Shown here in pieces: positions 1 to 8,273 of a DNA stretch of 64,000 bases. A program made the position numbers and the translations under genes. Numbering within the stretch: position 1 is the stretch's first letter; each line of letters starts with the position of its first letter. The DNA is from Elusimicrobiota bacterium (lineage in GTDB: Bacteria; Elusimicrobiota; Elusimicrobia; UBA1565; UBA9628), in assembly GCA_016218575.1 (NCBI GenBank), contig JACRDN010000014.1, positions 149,891 through 213,890 on the forward strand. The letters are read 5' to 3'. Below the pieces are notes generated by a model, which did no database searches, was not told where the DNA came from, and was given only the letters and a program-made list of their open reading frames with translations.

Positions 1-3000
1 GTGCAGTCGGTGGTTCAGGTGCCACTGGACAAAGTCGAGGCGTATGCGGCCCTGCGCGAAAGAGTCGCGGTGTTTTTGCGAGATAAACACCAGGTGAGCA
101 GAAAGGACTCCGCGATGCTCGCGGGAGTGATCCTGCAAAGCCGTGGCCGCCAGGTTCAATTCGCGACATTCGACGGCGCGTTGACTCGAAAGATGCAATC
201 CTTGAGGGCGAACAAAGCGTTCCAGAGGGATCTGGAGGCCTTGGGTATCGGAGCGGGGGCCGAGTTCCAGGGGCTGTCTTTGCCCGAGCCCGTATTCTTG
301 AGGCAGCAACCGGCCGCTGCTCCAGTGCAACTGCGGGTAGCAGGGGGGCCTGCCGGGATAGGCGGCGGGCCTCCCGCGTCGCCGCCGTCTCCCCTCGGCC
401 GCGTTGTCCAGCAGTTGTTCGGCCCCAAGGTCGACCCGCGCTTGGCCGAAATAGACCGATTGATCGCCTCCGGAGAATTTCGCCAAGCGTCTGAAAGACT
501 CAACAGGCTGGAGGAGGACACGGGTTTTATCAGCGCGGGCTCGAATGGGGCTGAGCTCCAGAAGCGAGTACAGAATCTGATCAAGGCGCGCGGCGCCAGT
601 TACGATCGCGGGGAGCAAGCCAGGCAGGGCCACTGGAAGAAGGAAGCCCAACTGCAGGAATCCCGCGGAACTTTTCTTGGATTTCCATCGGCAAAGACTG
701 CCGCCCAAAAAGGACCAACCTGCGCTTTTTGCGCCTTGGACAACGCAATTCAGGCCACTCAAGGCTATGACGGCCCCGGCGGAGTGGAGGCTTTGATGGA
801 AATATCGCCGCGGGGACGGCAGGCGGTGTTGAAAAACGGCATTACTCCTGGAGATTTCGACTTGCTGTTGAAGGATATTCGCATCGCCTACCGGAAAATC
901 TCCGAAGGGCAGCCTGTCCCGGAACTTCCCGACATGTTCCTGGACCACTTGAGGAGAAAGCAGCCTATTTTGGCTTGCCTGGATACGCGGTGCGAGATGA
1001 CCGGTGATATGCACGAAGTGTTCGTTCGCTCCGCCTTTTACGACCAAGGATTCAAAACTTGGATTTTCGGGGTCCAGGATTCCCATACGGCCCGGATAGA
1101 CTATTACTCATGGGGCCGCCTGCGGAATTTGGTGAAGATCGCGTATTTTCTGGAAATCACAGCTCCGGTCAGGATTCCTCGCGGACCGTTGGGCGCAGGT
1201 GGTGAAACGGCGGGGCGAGCGCCGGCCGCCGGGACGCCCTCAGCTCCGTGGGAAACCATCAAGCAAGAGGTATTTGACGAATTGGCGCGCAAATACCATC
1301 AATATGGTTTAACGTCTCAAACCGTGGATGAAGCTTATCAGAGGCTCGAAAGGGAGGCGGGAGAACCCTTGGAACGAATTTTTAGTTCGAAGGTCGAGCT
1401 CTTAAATTATCTCGAGAAGCGTTTGCCGGGGATCCGACCTATTCTGACTGAAAGGATTGGAGGCGTCGATCGGCCTAAAACGCCTAGAAGCTATTCTGAA
1501 GTTTTGCAGGAAATGGCCCGCCTTATGCTTGAGGACCCCTCAAAGGTGGTTGGAGACTTTCCCCTTATGGAATCTCTGGCTAAGCAGAATTTTAACGATT
1601 GCGCGGTAAGGCATATCTGGAGTCATCCCCTTGTGCGTATTCTGGGCCGCTCAGGCGTCAGCTACCACGAGTTTCTGGCGTTGGCGGAAAAAATTACGGG
1701 AGTTGATACCAGGAAGAAAGGTTTAGATCTGACTCGGCAGCAGATGTTGCTCAGAAAGATGGGGCTTAAATTCTGGGACCAAAGTTGGGCGCCTAAAACC
1801 GAGCGGCAATTGATTCTGGAAATAAAAAAGACGATGGGCGTTCTAGCGAGCATCCGCGAAGGAGATTATGGTCATGCCATTGTCATTAGCGGCGCGATGT
1901 TCCTGAACGGCGAATGGAAATTCGTCGTGATCGATTCAATTGCCGATCTGGAAATAGGATCTGGTTCGGAGGCGAAAAATCCGCGAGTTCTCTCCTTCTC
2001 TGAGCTCCGAGACAAGAGATTGATCGTAAAGCCTTTGGACTACGACGTGCGCCAAGGCGATATGCCCGACCCAAGGGTCATCGTGTCCAATGTTCGGCAG
2101 CTCATGGGGGAATTTGGCATAGGGGTTGTAGCGGGAGCAAGGCCAGCTCTGTCCGCTACTCCTGCGCCGGCGGCGCGCAAGCCAAGCGCCGGACCCACGG
2201 AAGAATCCGGACCGACTGCGGCGGAGCCCGCTCCCCGCGGTTCCGTCCATTTGTTTGACGCCAAGCCTGGAGAAGCCTATCTGCATCCTGCTCTGGGAAT
2301 GATAATCATTGAGAAGGTGTCTGCGGAGGAACTGGCGTACAAGGATTACTATGCCCAGTCGCGTTATCCCGTCATCCTGAAGAATCCCGAGAATGTGCTG
2401 TTGGCCAAGCGCGGCACTCCGGCGGTGGATTCTCTTGCGGCCAGACGGTTCAGTGACAACATAGGAAGGCCGGAGTATCTTCCCCTGTTGTTTGCTTACG
2501 AGGCCCTTAAGAGCAGGGCCGGTACCGTTCAGGCCGATCCCAAGAAAAGAGCGGCAAAGACTGCGGCTTTATACGAAAAATACAACCGCATCCTTCGGGG
2601 AAAGGGGCTTCTAGGCAGTGAGCAGGAGCTCTGGGACCTGCTCCGTAATGATATAGAGATCGGTTTAATATCGGACTCGGAAAAGGTTCGCGCTCAAGCC
2701 GTCGAAAAACTTGCGCGAATCGTCGCCGCGATTTATCAGGCCACGGGAGAAGACCTCGTCCGGACTGGGGTGCTGCAAGGATTGGACCGTCTCGCGGGAT
2801 ATGCTTCCGGCCAAAAAGTCGCCAATAGACAAAACTATGCGCAGCCTTTTACCGGCATGCCAGGGTCTCTACAGGGCATCCACCCCTGGTCCTCGAAAAA
2901 TTACAGCGTCTGGAGGTTAATCGGACTCAAGCAAAAGAAAATACTTACCCACCTGCCGGTCGACGTCACCGATCGCGGGATTCAATTGGCTTGGGACCAA

Positions 3001-5970
3001 GGGATCGCGGCCATAACGCCTGCCCAGGATTCTTTGTTCTTCGCGCGGCCGTATTACCCATTTTCGGATCCTCGATACGCCGCCGACCAGTATTCGCAGA
3101 CCTTGAAGGCCAAAGATGCCGAACAAGCGGGCCGGACGGTTCAAATGATAGAAGGCCCCATCCGGGAATTCGCACAACGGCTTGGAGAGAAGGGGGACTA
3201 TCTTGTTGTTCCCGTTCCCTCGAAAAATGGGGAGGGGTCCTCCGCATTGCTGGCCCGGGCCTTGGCGCAAAGACTCGGCTTGCAGGAAAATAGTTCCGTT
3301 CTCGCGAAGCGCAAAGACGCCGAAAAGCAAAAAGATCTTAGCTTCATGGAACGGCTGAGCAATGCCGGCCTGGGTTTTATCCTCACGAAAACTGGAAGTT
3401 CGCCCATTCAGGGTAAAACCGTGATATTGGTGGATGATGTTTACACGACCGGAGCCTCCATTCAGGCTTGCGCGAGACTTTTGATCGATGGCGGAGCCGA
3501 TAAAGTTCTGGTTTTTATTTTCGGAAAGACCACCCGCGGATCCGACGGCCCCGCGCCTCTTCAACCCCCCCAGGTCCTGGCCCAGCCGCCGCCCGCGACC
3601 CAACTCGCCCAAAGCCAAGGGCCTGAAGTGGCTAAGGGCGAAGGCGATCGTGTAGTGTCATGGGAGCCGGCTCCCTTGAAGAAGTCTCCGCTTGAGGCTT
3701 TGGGGGAGGCGTGGAAAAAGGAATATCCCCGCTCGCGTTCTTTCTATTCGTTCAAGGAATTCATCATGGGCCGCCCCGAGCCCCTGACCAGCGACGACGT
3801 CGCGCAACTGGCCAAACGCGTCGGCATTGACATAACGCCAGATGACATGGAGGACATGCTATTGGCCCGTCGTTTGTTGTCATGGCTCGGGCCGCATCGG
3901 CCGCGCAACACAAGCGAGATACCCTTCGACAAGCTGTTTGATTTCTTTGATCGAGAACGCATGACCCCGGAAAGGATCGGCTACCTTCTCTTCGATCTCA
4001 GGCTTCATGTGCCCGCGTTCTCCGATTACAAAGCGCGTTCCCAGATAGAGGACCGCTACCAGGCTGACCGTTACAAGACGTCAAAGCCAAACACGGTCGA
4101 TGTTCTCTTGCAGGAATACCAGGGCTTTTCTGTATTCACCTTTAAAAGATTCATCAGGGGCCGCTCCGAGTTACTGACAGCCGGCGACATCGAGGAGGCG
4201 GCCAAGCGCCGCGGGCTGCAGTTGGATCGGGCGGGCGTCGATGACCTGCTGTTGGCTCGTCGATTTCTGGCGTTATTCGGATCCAGTCCGCCGCGCGCGG
4301 CCGGCGAGATGCCATTCGACAAGATCATGGACTTCTTCGACAGAGAACGCCTCGGCAATGAGAAGATAGCGCAGCTTCTTTTCGATCTGGAGTTTGTGCC
4401 CGCACTTCGAGAATTCACAGCCCGGACGGAGCTGCTTGATCGCTACGGCGCGCGGAAAAGCCGTTCGTTGACTCTCCCGCCGAATAAGCCGATCACGATT
4501 GCGGTCGGAGCCGGCGCCTCGGCACAAGGCATCGTGATCCGGCGCCTGCCGCTTGGCTACATCGAGATCCGCGGCAAGCGCGTTCGGCGCCTGTATGTCG
4601 GGAAAAATGGAGGCATAGAGGCCTTGAAAGTGGACGGGGTTTCCGGAGAGCTGGTGGTGGTCGGCCTCGACCGCGAGGCCAATCGGATAACGATCCGCAA
4701 TACGTTGGGGCTGCCCGTGCGCGTCCAGGAGCCGGGCCAAGCCCGGCATCGCCCATTTTCCGAGAGCGGAGAGCCCGTGAAATATGACAAGCCCAAGCCG
4801 GAGGAGAGAGCGCTCCCATTAAATCCAGGCATTATCCGGGCCATGTTTCATGATGTTATCGGGGACTATCCAAAGGCCAGTGACTTTGAGCGACTCTTTC
4901 AGCAGTACGACATCGGTCTGGAGGCGGCGCGCGCGCTGATGAAAGCCTATGGCACCGAGCCTATGCTCACCAACGACATACCCTCCGAAGAGGTCGTGAG
5001 GCAGCGAAGCGTGTTTCGCGCCTTGGTTCGTTCCTGGCTGCGCTCCGCCAAGCCCGAGCCGCTCGGGGAAAACCGCGTGAGGGAGGTTGAGCTCGCGGCC
5101 CTCTATGATTATCCCGAGGGTTCAACTGTTTTCTTCTGGATCGGGGACGAGCACATGAAGGTCAGCGCCTTGCCGGGGGGGAGATTCAGCGTCGTCGGCA
5201 AGGATTTCTCACGCACTCTCAACCGCGGCGATAACGTCCTATCCATCGCCCGGGGTGGGGAGATCACGTTAGGGGATGCCGTTGACAAGGGAGGGCTTCT
5301 TTTAACGATACGCGTGGATCGCGATACGCTTTCCGCGGAGCGCCGCGATAGTTCCGAGCGAGTCTATTCGCTGTCCAACCCCTCGCTCCCCATCACCGAA
5401 GACCATGGCGTGACCGGCCGGATATCTATTTACTTTCCCGTCGGAAACGTCAGCTACATCATCGACCCTAATAGCCCCGCGCTGCGAGATTTGGCCCATG
5501 AGGTCTGGCAGTACGTCCTTGACCGCAGAACGAAGCACGTGGCCGCCAACAAAGGCCCGGCCTACGTGGAAGCCTCTATCCTCAGCGATGTCGTGCTCTG
5601 GATTGGGAAGAATATTGAATACGATCTTGATTACATCAAGTCCCTGCGTTCAAACCATCTTGATCCTATCGATTTCGGAGAATTCGTAGCCAGGCCCCGC
5701 AAAGGGGTTTGCAGAGAGATGGGGCTACTCGCGGCGTATTTGGTTGAGGAGTTGCAGTGGCGCATGCTGCTCCCAGCCTCGACCAAGGTTGTTGAGGTGC
5801 ACGGCCCCAGCCACGGCTGGGCCATCGCTGAGACATCCAGGGCCGTCTACGTTCTCGACCCGGCCCAGCAGTCAAGCGCTTTGCGCCGGGGACTCAAGGA
5901 GCATCTCGGAGCTCTGGACGGTTTCTATCGCTACAAAGACGGCGAATATCGCCACGCCCCCAGCCGTTGA
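1..5970 (+). CDS. Giant multidomain protein: C39/papain-like, ComF-like PRTase and transglutaminase-like domains
   Basis: At least 1989 residues; it opens on a GTG at base 1, so the true start may lie upstream. Four enzyme-like modules are visible. The first papain/C39-like domain has C241 (context PTCAFCALDN), H338 and D360. A second has C534 (FNDCAVRH), H625 (YGHAIVISG) and D645 (VVIDS). Residues about 1020-1185 resemble ComF-type phosphoribosyltransferases, with the PRPP-binding motif VDDVYTTGAS near 1144. The C-terminal transglutaminase-like domain has C1904 (GVCREMG), H1938 (SHGWA) and D1953. Between them, about 100-residue units at roughly 1248-1350 and 1379-1480 are clearly duplicated. 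Pro/Ala-rich linkers separate modules. I see no signal peptide, but the N-terminus may be missing. Function unknown; the mix recalls toxin-like or effector proteins, which is inference. Confidence 0.8.
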   Translation: MQSVVQVPLDKVEAYAALRERVAVFLRDKHQVSRKDSAMLAGVILQSRGRQVQFATFDGALTRKMQSLRANKAFQRDLEALGIGAGAEFQGLSLPEPVFLRQQPAAAPVQLRVAGGPAGIGGGPPASPPSPLGRVVQQLFGPKVDPRLAEIDRLIASGEFRQASERLNRLEEDTGFISAGSNGAELQKRVQNLIKARGASYDRGEQARQGHWKKEAQLQESRGTFLGFPSAKTAAQKGPTCAFCALDNAIQATQGYDGPGGVEALMEISPRGRQAVLKNGITPGDFDLLLKDIRIAYRKISEGQPVPELPDMFLDHLRRKQPILACLDTRCEMTGDMHEVFVRSAFYDQGFKTWIFGVQDSHTARIDYYSWGRLRNLVKIAYFLEITAPVRIPRGPLGAGGETAGRAPAAGTPSAPWETIKQEVFDELARKYHQYGLTSQTVDEAYQRLEREAGEPLERIFSSKVELLNYLEKRLPGIRPILTERIGGVDRPKTPRSYSEVLQEMARLMLEDPSKVVGDFPLMESLAKQNFNDCAVRHIWSHPLVRILGRSGVSYHEFLALAEKITGVDTRKKGLDLTRQQMLLRKMGLKFWDQSWAPKTERQLILEIKKTMGVLASIREGDYGHAIVISGAMFLNGEWKFVVIDSIADLEIGSGSEAKNPRVLSFSELRDKRLIVKPLDYDVRQGDMPDPRVIVSNVRQLMGEFGIGVVAGARPALSATPAPAARKPSAGPTEESGPTAAEPAPRGSVHLFDAKPGEAYLHPALGMIIIEKVSAEELAYKDYYAQSRYPVILKNPENVLLAKRGTPAVDSLAARRFSDNIGRPEYLPLLFAYEALKSRAGTVQADPKKRAAKTAALYEKYNRILRGKGLLGSEQELWDLLRNDIEIGLISDSEKVRAQAVEKLARIVAAIYQATGEDLVRTGVLQGLDRLAGYASGQKVANRQNYAQPFTGMPGSLQGIHPWSSKNYSVWRLIGLKQKKILTHLPVDVTDRGIQLAWDQGIAAITPAQDSLFFARPYYPFSDPRYAADQYSQTLKAKDAEQAGRTVQMIEGPIREFAQRLGEKGDYLVVPVPSKNGEGSSALLARALAQRLGLQENSSVLAKRKDAEKQKDLSFMERLSNAGLGFILTKTGSSPIQGKTVILVDDVYTTGASIQACARLLIDGGADKVLVFIFGKTTRGSDGPAPLQPPQVLAQPPPATQLAQSQGPEVAKGEGDRVVSWEPAPLKKSPLEALGEAWKKEYPRSRSFYSFKEFIMGRPEPLTSDDVAQLAKRVGIDITPDDMEDMLLARRLLSWLGPHRPRNTSEIPFDKLFDFFDRERMTPERIGYLLFDLRLHVPAFSDYKARSQIEDRYQADRYKTSKPNTVDVLLQEYQGFSVFTFKRFIRGRSELLTAGDIEEAAKRRGLQLDRAGVDDLLLARRFLALFGSSPPRAAGEMPFDKIMDFFDRERLGNEKIAQLLFDLEFVPALREFTARTELLDRYGARKSRSLTLPPNKPITIAVGAGASAQGIVIRRLPLGYIEIRGKRVRRLYVGKNGGIEALKVDGVSGELVVVGLDREANRITIRNTLGLPVRVQEPGQARHRPFSESGEPVKYDKPKPEERALPLNPGIIRAMFHDVIGDYPKASDFERLFQQYDIGLEAARALMKAYGTEPMLTNDIPSEEVVRQRSVFRALVRSWLRSAKPEPLGENRVREVELAALYDYPEGSTVFFWIGDEHMKVSALPGGRFSVVGKDFSRTLNRGDNVLSIARGGEITLGDAVDKGGLLLTIRVDRDTLSAERRDSSERVYSLSNPSLPITEDHGVTGRISIYFPVGNVSYIIDPNSPALRDLAHEVWQYVLDRRTKHVAANKGPAYVEASILSDVVLWIGKNIEYDLDYIKSLRSNHLDPIDFGEFVARPRKGVCREMGLLAAYLVEELQWRMLLPASTKVVEVHGPSHGWAIAETSRAVYVLDPAQQSSALRRGLKEHLGALDGFYRYKDGEYRHAPSR

Positions 5971-5976
5971 GTTGAT

Positions 5977-6019
5977 AAGGCTAGAATAAATATATATTTA
6001 TTCTAGCCTTTACTTTTTT
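5977..6019 (+). terminator. Strong intrinsic terminator after the giant gene
   Basis: Bases 5977-6010 form a perfect 34-nt palindrome (17-bp arms, starting AAGGCTAGAATAAA), followed by TACTTTTTT. It begins six bases after the stop of the giant gene. The T-tract lies on the plus-strand side, so it mainly ends plus-strand transcription. Confidence 0.85.
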
Positions 6020-6035
6020 AAACTAACATTTAACA

Positions 6036-6965
6036 ATGTCGAATCATGCGCTGACGGATTTCTCCTTTCTAAGCAAGCTGGTCCTCAAAGGGCCGGACAG
6101 GAAGAAATTCCTTCAAGGCTTGACGACCAACGATATCCTGGCGCTGAAGCCCTTGATGGGCCAGCGCTCCTGCCTGCTCAGCCCGAAGGGAAAACTCCAG
6201 GCGGATTTTGCCCTTTACGACTTGGGAGAAGAGCTGCTGATTCTCTGCTGGCCCAAGGCCGGAGAGAACTTCAAGGGCGTCCTTTCCAAGATGATTCTGC
6301 TCAGCCAGTCCTGTCTCGAGGACGCCGGCTCCCGATTCGGTCTGCTCCATTTGGCCGGGCCCGGGGCTTTTTCGATTTGCGCTCAACTCTTCAAGGGAAT
6401 TTCTTCTTTCGAGCCTTACCAGGCGCAGACGGTTCAATGGGGGGGAGAGAAAGTCCTGCTTTTGTCTTATCCCATTCTGAGTCCGGAGGGCGTTTTGGTC
6501 TTGGCGGAAGCGGGCAAGGCGGCGCCGCTCAGCACCGCCCTACTTGGGGCCGGCTTCCAGGACGTGGGTTGGGAGGCCTTGAACGTCCTGCGCGTCGAGA
6601 GGGGGGTGCCTCTCTTCGGACTCGACATGGATGAGGACACGATCCCCCTGGAGGCCCGGCTCGATGAGGCGATCAGCTTCACCAAGGGCTGCTACATGGG
6701 CCAGGAGACCATCTCGCGCATCCATCACATGGGGCATGTCAACCGGATCCTGGTCAGAATCAAGCTGTCCGAGAATTCCCTGCCTCCGGGTGGAAGTCCC
6801 GTATTGAGCGCGGATAAGGAGATCGGCCGAACCGCCAGCGCGGTCTTTTCTCCCCGACATCAGGCGCCTTTGACCTTGGCCATGATCCGTGTCGGCGAGA
6901 GCCGACCTGGAACCCGCGTTGATGTCGCGATCAAGGATCGGCTCGTGCCGGCGGAGGTCCTCTAA
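6036..6965 (+). CDS. ygfZ: YgfZ/GcvT-like folate-binding protein
   Basis: 309 residues. The signature K-G-C-Y-M-G-Q-E, about two thirds along, is the hallmark of the YgfZ branch of the GcvT family, which uses tetrahydrofolate to help maintain certain Fe-S enzymes in the cytoplasm. The N-terminus (KLVLKGPDRKKFLQGLTTND) matches the family opening. The length is usual. The ATG at 6036 has no clear Shine-Dalgarno; a TAAACT hexamer lies about 11 bases upstream, so the leader may be very short. It converges on mutY with one base between the stops. mutY encodes an Fe-S enzyme, a suggestive but unproven link. Confidence 0.9.
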   Translation: MSNHALTDFSFLSKLVLKGPDRKKFLQGLTTNDILALKPLMGQRSCLLSPKGKLQADFALYDLGEELLILCWPKAGENFKGVLSKMILLSQSCLEDAGSRFGLLHLAGPGAFSICAQLFKGISSFEPYQAQTVQWGGEKVLLLSYPILSPEGVLVLAEAGKAAPLSTALLGAGFQDVGWEALNVLRVERGVPLFGLDMDEDTIPLEARLDEAISFTKGCYMGQETISRIHHMGHVNRILVRIKLSENSLPPGGSPVLSADKEIGRTASAVFSPRHQAPLTLAMIRVGESRPGTRVDVAIKDRLVPAEVL

Positions 6966-6966
6966 A

Positions 6967-7944
6967 TCAAAGGCACTTCAGCCACAGCGATGAGACGAGG
7001 TGGTCCTTGAGCTTGGCCTTGGGCACCCAGGCGGCTTCGGGGGGGAGTATCTCCGGGGCCTTGCCCCGGACGACTTCGAGAGTGATCCTGTGATGGGTGA
7101 TGGCGTGGCGCACGGTCTTAATCCAGGCTCCGGCGGGAGCCCGGATATGCCTTGCCTCCGGCAATCCCCAGTGGTTCTTGAGGAATCTCTCCTCAGGGTT
7201 CCTTTTCCAAAGAAGGACCTTGCCTTCCTGTTCTATCCAGAGACAATTCCATTTGAGAGCGATGAATGCCTTGCGCTTCGAGGCGACGGGAAGCTCATCC
7301 TGCAGTCCCCTCTGAAGAGCTTGGCAATGGCGGCTCACGGGGCAGGACCCGCAGTTGGGCTTTTCCGGCAGGCAGACCACCGCCCCGAGCTCCATTAAGG
7401 CCTGGTTCCAGTCTCCGGTGTGTTTTAAGGGGACTAATCTTTCCGCCAAGCGCCATAATCTCTGGACGGTTTTGGCGTCCTTGACGTCGTCTTCAATGGC
7501 GCGAAGGCGCGCGAAAACCCGGGCCACGTTCCCATCGAGAACGGGATAGGGCTTCTCGAAGGCGATGGAGAGAATGGCCCCGGCCGTGTAGCGCCCGATC
7601 CCCGGTAGTGCCAGAACGTCCTCATAGGCAGATGGAAAAGCTCCCTTATGCTCGGCCATGATTTTCTTGGCCGCGATTCGCATAAGCCGGGCTCGGCTGT
7701 AGTAGCCGAGGCCCGCCCAGGCCTTCAACACCCGTTCTTCGCGGGCCGAGGCCAGAGAGGGTATATCCGGGAACTCCCTTAAAAAGTCGTCGTAATAGGA
7801 GAGCACCGTCTTCACCGTCGTCTGCTGAAGCATGATCTCGGACACCCAGGTGCGGTAGGGCGAGATGTCTTTTCTCCAGGGGAGATCCCTCCGCGCGCGG
7901 GCGTACCACTTGAGGAGGTCTCGCTGGAAGGCCGGGGGGGGCAT
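6967..7944 (-). CDS. mutY: A/G-specific adenine DNA glycosylase MutY
   Basis: 325 residues. It removes adenine mispaired with 8-oxoguanine. The HhH-GPD core shows the catalytic E36 (SEIMLQQT), the helix-hairpin-helix LPGIGRYTAG near 113 and the catalytic D137 (VLDGNVARVFAR). The 4Fe-4S loop C191-x6-C198-x2-C201-x5-C207 is intact. The C-terminal third resembles the NUDIX-like 8-oxoG recognition domain but is short. It lies 18 bases downstream of the BON-domain gene on the same strand and is probably co-transcribed with it. Confidence 0.95.
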   Translation of the reverse strand: MPPPAFQRDLLKWYARARRDLPWRKDISPYRTWVSEIMLQQTTVKTVLSYYDDFLREFPDIPSLASAREERVLKAWAGLGYYSRARLMRIAAKKIMAEHKGAFPSAYEDVLALPGIGRYTAGAILSIAFEKPYPVLDGNVARVFARLRAIEDDVKDAKTVQRLWRLAERLVPLKHTGDWNQALMELGAVVCLPEKPNCGSCPVSRHCQALQRGLQDELPVASKRKAFIALKWNCLWIEQEGKVLLWKRNPEERFLKNHWGLPEARHIRAPAGAWIKTVRHAITHHRITLEVVRGKAPEILPPEAAWVPKAKLKDHLVSSLWLKCL

Positions 7945-7962
7945 TATGAGCCGGTGGGAGCG

Positions 7963-8256
7963 CTAGGGCTCGAAGAGGACGTTCACGACGACTTGCTCCA
8001 CGCCCGGTATTTTTCGAAGCAGGCTTTCCAAGGCCCTCTTGTCTTCCCGGGTATTGACCAGCCCCGAAACCGTGACGGCGCGGTTGTAGACGTCCACGTC
8101 CAGGTTCCTGTAATTGGCGCCCTGCTGGGCCTGCAGGGCCCTTTGAACCTGGAACTTGATCCGGGAGTCCGAGATGCCGTCTCCTGCGGTCTTGCCCGCG
8201 GCGCAAGCGCCGAGGCCAAAAAGAGCCAGAATCAGAAGGAAACGCATAGTTTCCAT
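7963..8256 (-). CDS. BON-domain lipoprotein
   Basis: 97 residues. A short hydrophobic signal ends in a lipobox (LGAC), so it is probably a lipoprotein. The rest is a single BON domain with the typical ending pattern GVEQVVVNVLF, a fold linked to membrane or surface binding (OsmY-like). Two in-frame ATGs exist, at 8256 and 8247; the second gives the more usual signal peptide start (MRFLLILALF). It is divergent from the RdgB-TPR gene with only 17 bases between the annotated starts, so the promoters must overlap. Confidence 0.8.
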   Translation of the reverse strand: METMRFLLILALFGLGACAAGKTAGDGISDSRIKFQVQRALQAQQGANYRNLDVDVYNRAVTVSGLVNTREDKRALESLLRKIPGVEQVVVNVLFEP

Positions 8257-8273
8257 AATGATACAATTTTAAG

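Noticed and set aside
2917..3618. 233-residue minus-strand frame inside the giant gene
   Set aside because: It overlaps the conserved PRTase domain in antisense and has no recognisable motifs; a by-product of codon bias.
5580..5970. Transglutaminase-like domain as a lasso-type leader protease (B2)
   Set aside because: It is part of a giant protein 40 kb from the PqqD/kinase locus and has no nearby precursor or cyclase.
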